This document shows, in pieces, positions 43,738 to 53,047 of a stretch of DNA of 64,000 bases (positions are counted from its first letter, which is position 1; each line of letters opens with the position of its first letter). Both the position numbers and the translations under genes were made by a program. The notes beneath the pieces are model-generated. The model searched no databases and had not been told where the DNA came from. It saw nothing but the letters and a program-made list of their open reading frames with translations. This DNA is from Haloarcula rubripromontorii. GTDB lineage: Archaea; Halobacteriota; Halobacteria; Halobacteriales; Haloarculaceae. The stretch spans positions 744,001-808,000 of the forward strand of contig NZ_LIUF01000002.1 of the NCBI RefSeq assembly GCF_001280425.1. The letters run 5' to 3'.

Positions 43738-44985
43738 ATGTCGAGCGAAGGTACCTCATCAGACCGTACTGTAGGAATCGACCGGTCACGGAGACAGTTC
43801 CTCGCCGCAGCCGGCGCGGTCGGCGCGCTTGGCCTCGCCGGCTGTCAGGGCGGGTCCACGGGTGGCGACGAGGCAGTGACTATTGCGAGCCTGAACCCGA
43901 TGACTGGCCCGTTCAGCTCTCTCGGACCGGGCCAGCGCACTGGGGCTGAACTCGCCGTCACGGAGATAAACAACAACGACGACTACGACTTCGAGTTCGA
44001 GCTGGTGACGGGCGATACAGAAACCGAGGCCGGGGCCGCACAGTCCGAGGCACAGCGCGTCGTTCAAGAAGAGGGGGCAGAGTTTGTGTTCGGTGCGATA
44101 TCAAGCTCCGTTGCACTCGGGCTGAACGACTTTGCCGCTCAGTCGGAGCATATCTATTTCCCGGGCGGCGCAGCAGTCCCGATCACCGGGTCTGCCTGCA
44201 ACGAATGGGTGTTCCGCTTCGAAACGAACACCGCACAGATTGCCGAGGCGATATCGGCGTACTCAGTCAACAATTTGGGGAACAACGTCTGGTTCCACTA
44301 CGCGGACTACGCGTACGGCGACTCGGTGTACAACCGCACCAGCAGGCGCATGGCGGCCGCCAGCGACGACTACACCGAGGTCGGGACATCAACGTCCGAG
44401 TTGGGTGCCAGCAACTACGGCTCGTTCATCACGCAGATCAGCAACTCTGACGCTGACGTGGTCGTGCTTGGGATGACCGGTGGTGATCTGGTGAACTTCA
44501 CCAACCAGGCCGCGGATCAGGGCCTCACCGACCAGATCGCTGTCGTCGGTCCGACCCAGACGTTCCAGAGCGTCCGTGCCGGAACCGGGTCGAACAGCGT
44601 CGGCACATTCGGCGGCGCTCGGTACGACCCTTCGCTCGACACCGGTGACAATCAGGCGTTCGTCGAGGCCTACGCCAGCGAGAACGACCGTGAGCCCGGC
44701 AACTTCGCCCGCGTTGGCTACGACTCGCTGCGGTTGATGGCGAAAGGCATGAACGAGGCCGGAAGTACCGAACCGGCGGATGTCCGAGACGCCCTCGAAG
44801 GTGGCACGTTCACGACAGTACTGGGAGACATCACCCTTCGAGAGAGCGATCATCAGGCCACGAACCCAACGTGGATGGCTGAGCTCGTTGAAGGCGACGG
44901 TGATACAGCGGATGTGGAACTCCTTGAGCAGGTCCCGGGTTCGGAAACACTCCCACCGGCCAGTGACCTCGGCTGTGAGATGTAG
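43738..44985 (+). CDS. ABC transporter substrate-binding lipoprotein (branched-chain amino acid/amide type)
   Basis: A 415-residue periplasmic-binding-type protein. Its Tat-type signal has Arg18-19 (SRRQFLAAAG) and a lipobox with Cys36 in GLAGCQGG, so it is lipid-anchored outside. The body resembles LivJ/UrtA/AmiC binding folds: SLNPMTGPFSSLGPGQ opening and a GDTETEAGAAQSEAQRV first helix. It probably binds a small amide, amino acid or carboxylate. It starts 129 bp after the penicillin-acylase gene and precedes the fused permease by eight bases, so cargo could be an acid released by that enzyme. Confidence 0.9.
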   Translation: MSSEGTSSDRTVGIDRSRRQFLAAAGAVGALGLAGCQGGSTGGDEAVTIASLNPMTGPFSSLGPGQRTGAELAVTEINNNDDYDFEFELVTGDTETEAGAAQSEAQRVVQEEGAEFVFGAISSSVALGLNDFAAQSEHIYFPGGAAVPITGSACNEWVFRFETNTAQIAEAISAYSVNNLGNNVWFHYADYAYGDSVYNRTSRRMAAASDDYTEVGTSTSELGASNYGSFITQISNSDADVVVLGMTGGDLVNFTNQAADQGLTDQIAVVGPTQTFQSVRAGTGSNSVGTFGGARYDPSLDTGDNQAFVEAYASENDREPGNFARVGYDSLRLMAKGMNEAGSTEPADVRDALEGGTFTTVLGDITLRESDHQATNPTWMAELVEGDGDTADVELLEQVPGSETLPPASDLGCEM

Positions 44986-44993
44986 GTAGTACA

Positions 44994-47018
44994 ATGGTTG
45001 CTGCCGATTTCATCGAACAACTGCTGAATGGCCTCACCCTGGGGATGGTTTACGTCCTGCTAGCCGCCGGGCTGTCAGTCATTTTCGGCGTGATGGACGT
45101 GATCAACTTCTCCCATGGCGAACTGTTCGCACTCGGTGCGTACTTCGCGCTGACCATCATTGCGCCGTTCGGAGCGGGGACTGGATTCTGGGTCGCGATA
45201 GTGGTTGCCCCGGTCGTCGTCGGTCTCATCGGGGCCGCTATCGAGCGAACGACTGTCCGGCCGTTATACGGTCGGGACCCGCTGTATCACATTCTCCTGA
45301 CGTTCGGGCTGGTGCTCGTAATCAACGACGGCATCCGTCTTATTTGGGGGACACAGCAACGACAGCTAGCTGTCCCGGCGTATCTGAGCCGCCCGGTGTC
45401 TATACTGGGCGTTCAAGTATCGGTGTATAATTATTTCATGATCGTCTTTGCGGCGTTGCTCGCGGTCGTGACGTGGTACCTGCTGAACCGGACAAAGTAC
45501 GGGATGATTATCCGTGCCGGGTCACAGGACCGTGAGATGGTTCGTAACGTCGGGATCGACATCGACCAGTACTACACGCTGGTCTTTGGCGTCGGTGCGG
45601 CGCTCGCTGCCGTCGCCGGGATTGTCCTCGGCGGCTACCAGAACGTAAACACTGGCATGGGCAACAGCGTCATCATTCCGGCGTTCGTCGTCGTCGTCCT
45701 CGGCGGTCTCGGTAGTTTCAGAGGGGCCGTCTTCGGCGGATTGCTCGTCGGTGTCGTCCAGACGCTTATGCGGGCCTACAGCGGGACTGTCCTTGCCACA
45801 TTCGGTGAGACAACGCTGAGCGTTCCCAATCTCGAAGGGCTGACCGTGTACCTGCTTATGATCGCGGTGTTGCTCGTCAAACCGCAAGGACTGTTCGGAA
45901 CCCGGGGTGACGAGTCGGAAGGGGAAGGTGAACTTCTCGTCGGTGGGTACGGCGGGATACTGGCAGACAGCACACGGGTCCGGCTCGGCGGAATCGCCGT
46001 TGCCGCGCTCGCAGTCGCGCCAGTGGCGATTCTGCTCATGGGCGATCAGTACTACCTTGTCGTCCTCAACGAGATTCTCATCTGGGCTATCTTCGCACTG
46101 AGTCTCGATATCGTGATGGGCTATGCCGGACTGGTGCCACTCGGCCACACAATGTTCTACGGCGTCGGCGCATACACCGCTGCGCTCGTGATGTTGCACT
46201 ACTCGCAGTCGGTTTTCGTCGTGTTACTTGGGGCTATCCTCCTCTGTGCCCTCTTGGCTTGGGTCGTCGGCAGCCTCTCCATTCGGGTTTCCGGCGTGTA
46301 TTTCGCGATGATTACGCTGGCGTTTGCGGAGTTACTCTACAGCGCTGTGTTCAAGTTCGACTTCACCGGCGGGAGCGACGGACTGCTCGGCTTTGAGGCG
46401 TTCCTCGGACTCGGTAGTGTCGGGGCGTCGCTCTCGAACATTGAGTTCGGGGTCCTCGGGTACGAAGTCGGACAGCAGTTCGTGTTCTACTATCTCGCCC
46501 TGCTGATTGCTGTACTCTCTTTCCTGTTCGCTCGGCGAATGATGAACGCACCGTTTGGTAGTGTCCTGCAGTCGATCCGGGAAAGCGAAGAGCGGGCGGA
46601 GTTCATCGGGTACGACGTCAACAGATACAAACGTCGAGCGTTTGTTGTTAGCGGCGGCATGGCCGGACTGGCCGGGGGTCTCCTCGCCGTCAGTCCGTCG
46701 ACTGTCATTATCTCACCGGACCAGACCCTCAATTGGATCCACTCGGGCGAGGTCATCGTGATCGCGCTGTTCGGTGGGATGGGGACACTGTACGGTCCCA
46801 TGATTGGCTCTGGTGTCTTCTTTGGTGCCGAGGAATTCCTCTCGTCGTACACCGACCAGTGGCGGCTCATTATCGGAACGATGTTCGTGCTGTTCGTGCT
46901 GTTTGTCCCACGCGGTATCGTATCGATTCCGTCCCTCGTCGCACAGCGACTTGAGACGGCCAACAACGCGGATGGTGCCGTTGACATGGACGAACGGGAA
47001 GTGAGAAGCGATGACTGA
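44994..47018 (+). CDS. Fused LivH-LivM type ABC transporter permease
   Basis: A 674-residue membrane protein that joins two permeases normally encoded apart. Residues 1-295 form LivH: DFIEQLLNGLTLGMVYVLLA opening and VVLGGLGSFRGAVFGG near the end of the domain. A short acidic linker follows (about 300-325). Residues 335-660 form LivM, with MGYAGLVPLGHTMFYGVGAY and VIALFGGMGTLYGPMIGS. Together they would form a complete transmembrane channel in one chain. It lies between the binding protein and two ATPase genes, overlapping livG by eight bases. Confidence 0.92.
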   Translation: MVAADFIEQLLNGLTLGMVYVLLAAGLSVIFGVMDVINFSHGELFALGAYFALTIIAPFGAGTGFWVAIVVAPVVVGLIGAAIERTTVRPLYGRDPLYHILLTFGLVLVINDGIRLIWGTQQRQLAVPAYLSRPVSILGVQVSVYNYFMIVFAALLAVVTWYLLNRTKYGMIIRAGSQDREMVRNVGIDIDQYYTLVFGVGAALAAVAGIVLGGYQNVNTGMGNSVIIPAFVVVVLGGLGSFRGAVFGGLLVGVVQTLMRAYSGTVLATFGETTLSVPNLEGLTVYLLMIAVLLVKPQGLFGTRGDESEGEGELLVGGYGGILADSTRVRLGGIAVAALAVAPVAILLMGDQYYLVVLNEILIWAIFALSLDIVMGYAGLVPLGHTMFYGVGAYTAALVMLHYSQSVFVVLLGAILLCALLAWVVGSLSIRVSGVYFAMITLAFAELLYSAVFKFDFTGGSDGLLGFEAFLGLGSVGASLSNIEFGVLGYEVGQQFVFYYLALLIAVLSFLFARRMMNAPFGSVLQSIRESEERAEFIGYDVNRYKRRAFVVSGGMAGLAGGLLAVSPSTVIISPDQTLNWIHSGEVIVIALFGGMGTLYGPMIGSGVFFGAEEFLSSYTDQWRLIIGTMFVLFVLFVPRGIVSIPSLVAQRLETANNADGAVDMDEREVRSDD

Positions 47019-47775
47019 GACTGTCCTCGAAACGGACGGACTGACGAAGCGGTTCGGAAAGCTCACCGCTGTTGACGACGTGTCGCTGTCAGTTGCGGAC
47101 GGTGAGTTCAGGAGCGTTATCGGACCAAACGGGGCCGGGAAGACGACGACGTTCAATCTCATCACTGGCGCGCTATCGCCGTCGGCGGGCGTGGTACGGT
47201 TCAAGGGTGAGGATATTACTAACGTCGCGCCACACGAACGGGTCGGCCGCGGACTGGGACGGTCGTTCCAGATTACGAACGTGTTCGGCGGTCTCACCGT
47301 AAGAGAAAACGTGCGTCTGGCAGCACAGTCCGTCCACAGTGACGAGATCAACCCGGGCGAAGCACTGTTCAGTGACAAGAACGGCTTCGACGAGATTACG
47401 GAGCAAACTGGGACGGTGCTGGAGCAGATCGGGCTTCACGACCGTGCTGACGAGCACGCGGAGGCTCTGGCGTACGGTGATCAGCGCCGACTCGAACTGG
47501 GCCTCGTACTGGCGACAGACCCAGATCTCGTCATGCTCGACGAACCAACTGCCGGCATGAGTAGCGAGGAAACACAGGCCACAATGAAGCTTATCGATGA
47601 CGTCCTTTCAGACCGGTCGCTGATGCTCATCGAACACGATATCGACCTTGTGATGCGTGTCTCGGACCGGATTACCGTATTGACTCGCGGCGAAGAACTC
47701 GCAAGCGGGACGCCCGAAGAGATCGCAAACAACGAGGACGTCCGCGATGCGTACCTCGGTGGTGTTCGAGAATGA
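47011..47775 (+). CDS. ABC transporter ATPase, LivG type
   Basis: A 254-residue ATPase. Walker A is GPNGAGKTT near residue 34, the signature region is LAYGDQRRLELGLVLATDP, and Walker B is LVMLDEPTAGM. The H-loop is in MLIEHDIDLVM. It powers import with the LivF partner. The signature LAYGDQRRLE differs slightly from the usual LSGGQ but is normal for LivG. It overlaps the permease by eight bases and the LivF gene by four. Confidence 0.93.
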   Translation: MTETVLETDGLTKRFGKLTAVDDVSLSVADGEFRSVIGPNGAGKTTTFNLITGALSPSAGVVRFKGEDITNVAPHERVGRGLGRSFQITNVFGGLTVRENVRLAAQSVHSDEINPGEALFSDKNGFDEITEQTGTVLEQIGLHDRADEHAEALAYGDQRRLELGLVLATDPDLVMLDEPTAGMSSEETQATMKLIDDVLSDRSLMLIEHDIDLVMRVSDRITVLTRGEELASGTPEEIANNEDVRDAYLGGVRE

Positions 47776-48494
47776 CCGACCCGCTACTCTCCCTCGAAGA
47801 CGTCCGGGCTGGATACGGGATGACTGAGGTACTACAGGGTGTTTCGATGGATGTCGAACGCGGAAGCGTCGTGTCGCTTGTCGGGCGCAACGGCGTCGGC
47901 AAGACAACGACGCTCCGCTCGATTGTCGGCAATATCACTCCGAATGGAGGGGAAATTACGTTCAACGGCGAAGACATCACGACACTCAGTCCCGAGGCGA
48001 CGATCCGGCGGGGCATCGGGTTCGTCCCCGAAGAGCGACGTATTTTCCCCGAGCTGACCGTCCGAGAGAATATCCGGATGGGTGAGATCGGTGCTGAGTC
48101 CCCTGACGGCCCATCAGTCGACGATGTACTGGACATGTTCGAGAACCTTGCGGAGCGAGAACACAAGGACGGATCAGTCCTTTCAGGTGGCGAACAGCAG
48201 ATGCTCGCGGTCGGCCGTGCCCTCACTGCTGACCCGGATCTGTTGCTACTCGATGAACCGACTGAAGGGCTTGCACCCTATGTCGTCCGGCAGATCGAAG
48301 ACCTGATCCTCGAACTGAACGAACACGGTATCACGGTACTGGTTGTCGAGCAGAATATCCCGGTCGCGTTGGATGTCTCAGAGTACACGTACATCCTTGA
48401 AAAGGGCGAGATTGTCCACGAAGGAACAGCGGCGGAGATACAGGACAGCGACGACGTACTCGATAGACACCTCGGCGTCGGCGTCACTGACTGA
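47772..48494 (+). CDS. ABC transporter ATPase, LivF type
   Basis: A 240-residue ATPase. Walker A is GRNGVGKTT near residue 37, the signature is LSGGEQQMLAVGRAL, and Walker B is LLLLDEPTEGLAP, the last part being typical of LivF. It pairs with the LivG-type ATPase. It ends the transporter operon; no clear terminator is seen in the following 248 bases. Cargo is unknown (see the binding protein). Confidence 0.93.
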   Translation: MTDPLLSLEDVRAGYGMTEVLQGVSMDVERGSVVSLVGRNGVGKTTTLRSIVGNITPNGGEITFNGEDITTLSPEATIRRGIGFVPEERRIFPELTVRENIRMGEIGAESPDGPSVDDVLDMFENLAEREHKDGSVLSGGEQQMLAVGRALTADPDLLLLDEPTEGLAPYVVRQIEDLILELNEHGITVLVVEQNIPVALDVSEYTYILEKGEIVHEGTAAEIQDSDDVLDRHLGVGVTD

Positions 48495-48742
48495 CTGTTG
48501 CAAAACCGGCGGAGAGCGGGACAGTCCTTATTCATGGACCGCATAGCGCCAGTCCGTGACCGCGGGCCGACTATCGGTCGAGTTCAATGCACCGAGCGGT
48601 AGCGTCTGTCTGGGTGTGAACAAGTCCCACGATCTGTTTTATTCTGTTGAATCGTCAAGCACCACGTCATATGTGTATTTTAGGCGGAATCAGGTGGCAG
48701 CACAGGTGTTCTGCCAATATCAACGAGTTCGAGTTAGTAGAA

Positions 48743-49495
48743 CTATTGATATGAGAGATTCACCTGTAGCTCGCCGGAGATTCCCCGGATGAGGTCGGTC
48801 AGCTCGTTTTCGATGCGTTCTGAGTCCAGTCGGTTTGCCGGTCCTGAGACACTGATGGCACCGTACGTGTTACCGGCGTTGTCTACCAGAGGTGCGCCGA
48901 CACCGGCGACGCCTTCGAGGAACTGGTCGATGCCGTAGGCGACGCCGCGGTCCTGAATCTCGTTGAGTTCTGCTTCGAGTTCCTGCCGGTCCCGACCATC
49001 AGGAAGTGGGTAGTCGTAACTTTCGAGGATTGTCTCCCGCCTGCGTTTCGGCAACACTGAGAGGATTGCCATGCCACCAGCCAATCTGTACAGTTCGGTG
49101 TACTGGCCGATCTGCGAGTTCGTCTGAATCGCCCGACTGCCGAGTGCTTTGGCAAGGAAGACGGCCTTGCCGTTCTCTTCGACGATCCACCACGCCTTTT
49201 CATCAGTTTCGTCGGCTATCTCGCTCAGTTTCGGCGTGACCTCCTGGTACATTTCCTGTCGCTCGCGAACTTTCATGCCAATATCCAGAAACCGCAGGCT
49301 CAGTTGATACGCTTTGTCCTTGTTCTGAACGACGTAACCTCGACTCTTGAGCGTTGAAAGATGAACGTGGACTGTACTCTTGGGCATCCCCACCTGCTCT
49401 GCCAACTCAGTGACCCCGAGTGGCTGCTCCGCTTTCAGTGCTTCAACAATGTCCAGCACCCTCCCGGCGGACTCGATCGGGTCTTGTCCCGTCAT
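48743..49495 (-). CDS. IclR-family transcription regulator 2
   Basis: A 250-residue regulator. The winged-helix part (about 10-70) contains LAEQVGMPKSTVHVHLSTL, and the effector domain ends with GAISVSGPANRLDS. It closely resembles regulator 1 in layout. It faces the Liv transporter genes (convergent), with about 250 bp between. Its promoter overlaps two stacked palindromes at 49513-49543, suggesting autoregulation. Effector unknown. Confidence 0.92.
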   Translation of the reverse strand: MTGQDPIESAGRVLDIVEALKAEQPLGVTELAEQVGMPKSTVHVHLSTLKSRGYVVQNKDKAYQLSLRFLDIGMKVRERQEMYQEVTPKLSEIADETDEKAWWIVEENGKAVFLAKALGSRAIQTNSQIGQYTELYRLAGGMAILSVLPKRRRETILESYDYPLPDGRDRQELEAELNEIQDRGVAYGIDQFLEGVAGVGAPLVDNAGNTYGAISVSGPANRLDSERIENELTDLIRGISGELQVNLSYQ

Positions 49496-50517
49496 ACCCG
49501 TATATTCGGCTAAATGATTATAAAATCATTCAATTAGATTGAACTCTATTTTCGGGTACCGTGTTACTCGGTGGTGTCGCGGCGACGGAACCCTGATATA
49601 CATACCCAAGATTTGACAGCAGAGGAAAGTCTCTGAATCCCGTCGTTTCGTTTATTTATTTGCCGATCACTGAAAACCGGAGTACGGCGGCAGCAGGTAT
49701 GTTCTAGTGCCAGTGAGTACTGTTATGATACAAGAACACCCTTGCTGCGCAGCGGCGCGTTCAGTCTGATTGAATCCGATTTCGGCATACGAATCGCGGG
49801 GAACCCATGGTGAGGATATCAGTGGTGGTTGGGATAGCCCTGCCGTAGTGTCTCAGTCCGCTTCGATTCGTCTGTGCAGACCCAGCGAGTTCCCTGCATA
49901 ATACGCACTTCATGTGTGTCACGCTATTGTTTTCCTCTGTCAGGCAACAGTATGACCTGTAATCGGTATCTCACCAGCCGATGCCGACGAGCTAATACAC
50001 GTACACCTGTTATTTCTCACAACGCCCCCGAATCATCCGAGACACTGTTCTACAGTGCAACTCTCTGATCTACAGTGAGAATTGTTCATTGCTATTGAAT
50101 CACTGGTAATGGTGTGTCTATTGCAGGCCATAGGATTGACAACTCCGATAATAGCTGTACGCCTGTTATCGACGCACTGTAGAGATGTCGCATTATGAAA
50201 CGGGGGCGAGTTACTACTCAGTCGCTACGAACTGTCGAGGCTCAGGCGGCAACTGACGCCACATGGCTAGCTACTTCTGCCGAGTCTCGGGATGGTTTTC
50301 ACAATGCGAAACAAACACCCACGCTCACTCGAAGGAAGGGAGCAGTGAACACTGCAGAAGCATCCAGCGGCCCCTATTGCTAGCCCGTTCGCAAGCAACC
50401 GTGAAAACGCGCTCAGCTTCGCTCGGTACCAGTGGAATCAATTGCGCATCTCCCAGTCGGCACTACCGTTGGGATGTTCTCTGAAGCACCCCATCAAGCG
50501 TTGCGGAATGCGAAAAA
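49496..50517. other. Long intergenic region with no recognised gene
   Basis: About 1 kb between IclR regulator 2 and the sugar ABC ATPase. The only clear structure is the IclR promoter with stacked palindromes at the left end. Short frames here have no family resemblance, mixed codon use and low confidence. I see no transposase remnant, tRNA or CRISPR repeat. The AT content is higher than in the coding regions. It marks the boundary between the aromatic and sugar blocks. Confidence 0.4.
49513..49543. promoter_or_regulatory. Stacked palindromes over the IclR regulator 2 promoter
   Basis: AATGATT-ATAA-AATCATT at 49513-49530 is a perfect inverted repeat overlapping the TATA-like ATTATAAAA, about 18-35 bp upstream of the ATG. 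It is followed at once by a second perfect repeat TTCAAT-TAG-ATTGAA at 49529-49543. The location suits binding by the IclR protein itself. Confidence 0.5.
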
Positions 50518-51648
50518 TCAGGCGGCAAGCGGGCTTTCTTTGTCGATGTCCGCTTCGCTGTTTTTAATTGCAGTGCCGGAGTCCACATCAAAGAGATGGA
50601 TGGTCTCCTCTGGGAACCTCAAACCGACCGTGACTCCATTCTCAAGGCCCGATCCATCCTCGACGGTGACCGTATACTGCTGTCCGTCGATAGTCACGTA
50701 CACATGGAACAGGTCCCCAAGTGGCTCAACAACGTCGACGGTCGCGGTGACGGTCTGCTTCGAGTCTGTGGTGGGGGTGAGTTGAATATCTTCAGGTCGG
50801 ACACCGAGAATGACTTCTTCGTACCCGTCAAGCTGGTCGGCGGTTTCGGCAGATGGCGTATATGTAAACTCTTGATGCACTAGCGACCCGTCCTCGACAG
50901 TGACAGGGATAAAGTTCATCGATGGCGACCCGATAAACCCGGCGACAAACCGATTGGCCGGACGGTGGTAACACTCCAGTGGTGTTCCGACCTGCTGTAA
51001 CACTCCGTCGTCCAGAATAGCGATCCGGTCGCCCATTGTCATTGCCTCCGTCTGGTCATGGGTGACGTAGATCGTTGTCACGTCGAGTTCGTTCTGGAGG
51101 CGCTTTAGCTCGGTCCGCATTTTCGTTCGGAGTTTGGCATCCAGATTACTCAGTGGCTCGTCCATCAAGAACACTGCCGGATCCCGAACGATTGCTCTCC
51201 CGAGAGCCACCCGCTGTTGCTGGCCACCAGACAACTCCTTTGGCTGATCATTGAGCAGGTCCTTGATGCCCATCATCTCGGCTGTCTCGGTTACGCGCTG
51301 TTCAATCGTCTCTGTATCCAGATCTGTCGTCATCTTCAACCCAAACGACATATTCTCCTTTGCGGTCATATGTGGATAGAGCGCGTAGTTCTGAAACACC
51401 ATCGCGATATCGCGGTCACGGGGCTCGCTACCGATCACAGACTCATTTCCGATCAAAATATCGCCTTCAGTCACCGTCTCAAGTCCGGCAACCATCCGCA
51501 AGGTTGTCGATTTTCCACAGCCGGATGGGCCCACCAGTACCAGAAACTCACCGTCATTTAGCGACATATTCACCGTATCGACAGCGACGACCTCATCGCT
51601 CCCGTCGGAGAACGTCTTAACTAGGTTCTTGAGCTCTAACTGTGTCAT
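50518..51648 (-). CDS. Carbohydrate ABC transporter ATPase (MalK/UgpC type)
   Basis: A 376-residue ATPase. Walker A is GPSGCGKSTT, the Q-loop is in FQNYALYPHMT, the signature is LSGGQQQRVALGRAI, and Walker B is FLMDEPLSNLDAKL. A C-terminal TOBE/OB regulatory domain follows from about residue 240. It should power the MalFG-like permeases encoded at 55438-57337. The ATG at 51648 is chosen over 51666, because a TATA-like TATTATATATT lies about 25-35 bp upstream of it. It is divergent from the PLP-enzyme gene. Confidence 0.92.
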   Translation of the reverse strand: MTQLELKNLVKTFSDGSDEVVAVDTVNMSLNDGEFLVLVGPSGCGKSTTLRMVAGLETVTEGDILIGNESVIGSEPRDRDIAMVFQNYALYPHMTAKENMSFGLKMTTDLDTETIEQRVTETAEMMGIKDLLNDQPKELSGGQQQRVALGRAIVRDPAVFLMDEPLSNLDAKLRTKMRTELKRLQNELDVTTIYVTHDQTEAMTMGDRIAILDDGVLQQVGTPLECYHRPANRFVAGFIGSPSMNFIPVTVEDGSLVHQEFTYTPSAETADQLDGYEEVILGVRPEDIQLTPTTDSKQTVTATVDVVEPLGDLFHVYVTIDGQQYTVTVEDGSGLENGVTVGLRFPEETIHLFDVDSGTAIKNSEADIDKESPLAA

Positions 51649-51779
51649 GCGATACGTGTTATTCATCCACAGTAATATATAATAGTTTGTGTTCTTGGAT
51701 TATCGATGGGAACCTTTCATATACTTGGAGAGGATTAGCGTTCGTATACACAACTAGCGGTAGTGAGCAGAGCACAACT
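51649..51779. promoter_or_regulatory. Divergent promoter region, ABC ATPase / PLP enzyme
   Basis: This 131-bp AT-rich region has a TATA-like TATTATATATTA (about 51672-51684) for the minus-strand ATPase and TCGTATACAC (about 51742-51751) for the plus-strand gene at 51780. No strong palindrome is seen. Confidence 0.45.
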
Positions 51780-53003
51780 ATGGTTCGATTCACAACAGAG
51801 TCAGAGTCGGAGTCAGTGTACCATCAGTTAGGTGTCACGCCGGTCATCAATGCAGCGGGAACGAAAACGCGAATCGGTGGTAGCCTTATTCGGGAGGAAG
51901 CCGCGGACGCCATGCGCGCTGCTGCGGACGAATTCGTCCAGTTGAGTGATCTGGAGGCGAAGGCTTCCGAACAGATCGCTGAGATTGCCGGGTCGGAGGC
52001 CGGATACGTTTCCCCGGGTGCTGAAGCTGGCCTGTTGTTGGCCGCGGCTGCCGCAATCGCGGGGGACGATCCGAAGACGATGTCGGAGTTACCCCATCCG
52101 ACGGACGCACCAAACGACATCGTGATGCCCCGGACTCACCGAACGGGGTACGACCACGCATTGCGAGCGGCTGGTGCAAACATCGTCGATGTCGGAACAA
52201 ACGATTACCACCTCGGTACTGGTGCGACAAACGTGGAGCCCTGGGAAATCGAAAGTGCTATAGACGAAAACACTGCCGGGATTGCGTACGTCCAGAAAAC
52301 GTACACACAGCCCGACCTCTCGACTGTCTCGGAGATCGCACATCGACACGATCTGCCCGTGATCGTCGACGCTGCTGCCGAGGTTCCGCCCATTGAGAAC
52401 CTCTCGCGTTTCGTCGAACAGGGGGCAGACATGGTAGTGTTCAGTGGTGGCAAAGGGATTCGTGGCCCACAGACGACTGGCCTCATCGCCGGCAAACGTC
52501 GGTACATCCGTTCCATCGCTGTCCAACACCAGGATATGCATGTCGATCGGCGGGTGTGGAATCCACCGAGCTCGCTCATTGATACGGAACAGTTCGATGG
52601 AGTCCCCAGACAGGGAATCGGACGGTCGCTCAAGGTCGGGAAAGAGGAGCTTGTCGGCCTCATTCGCGCGCTGGAACTATTCATTGAAGAGGACCAGGAA
52701 GCGCTTGTTGCCGAGTGGGAGACGCTCGCCCAACGCATGGCGAGCCAGCTTGCGGCAGCGGGTGTGGAGACGACAGTTGTCACTGGCGGTGAGCAGAGCG
52801 TCGCTCCTCGCGTCGTTGCGGATATCGCTGGCTCCCAGTCAACTCTCTCGGCGGCTGTGCTGGTGGCAGAACTGCAGCGGGAGGACCCGCGTGTGTATGT
52901 CGGTGAGGACCGCATCGATGAGGGCGAGATTGTTCTCAACCCAATGTGTCTTGATGAAGACGGTGCTGCGTACGTCGTCGACCGTCTGCTCACACATATA
53001 TGA
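51780..53003 (+). CDS. SelA/DgaE-like PLP-dependent enzyme, candidate glucosaminate ammonia-lyase
   Basis: A 407-residue fold-type I PLP enzyme related to selenocysteine synthase and D-glucosaminate-6-phosphate ammonia-lyase (DgaE). The PLP Lys is expected in MVVFSGGKGIRGPQTTGL, a block typical of the DgaE-like branch, and VIVDAAAEVPP is the cofactor Asp region. The ATG at 51780 is preferred; an upstream frame would cross the promoter. No selenocysteine machinery is nearby, so a SelA role is unlikely. Beside a deacetylase, a hexosaminidase and a glucose dehydrogenase, the best guess is removal of ammonia from glucosaminate to give 2-keto-3-deoxygluconate. Confidence 0.82.
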   Translation: MVRFTTESESESVYHQLGVTPVINAAGTKTRIGGSLIREEAADAMRAAADEFVQLSDLEAKASEQIAEIAGSEAGYVSPGAEAGLLLAAAAAIAGDDPKTMSELPHPTDAPNDIVMPRTHRTGYDHALRAAGANIVDVGTNDYHLGTGATNVEPWEIESAIDENTAGIAYVQKTYTQPDLSTVSEIAHRHDLPVIVDAAAEVPPIENLSRFVEQGADMVVFSGGKGIRGPQTTGLIAGKRRYIRSIAVQHQDMHVDRRVWNPPSSLIDTEQFDGVPRQGIGRSLKVGKEELVGLIRALELFIEEDQEALVAEWETLAQRMASQLAAAGVETTVVTGGEQSVAPRVVADIAGSQSTLSAAVLVAELQREDPRVYVGEDRIDEGEIVLNPMCLDEDGAAYVVDRLLTHI

Positions 53004-53047
53004 CGAAGATAAGTTATAAATAATAACTTACAATATCATAACATAGC

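Noticed and set aside
49874-50484. Short plus-strand frames in the 1-kb gap as genes or transposase remnants
   Set aside because: No motif, mixed codon use, and no terminal inverted repeats or target duplications.
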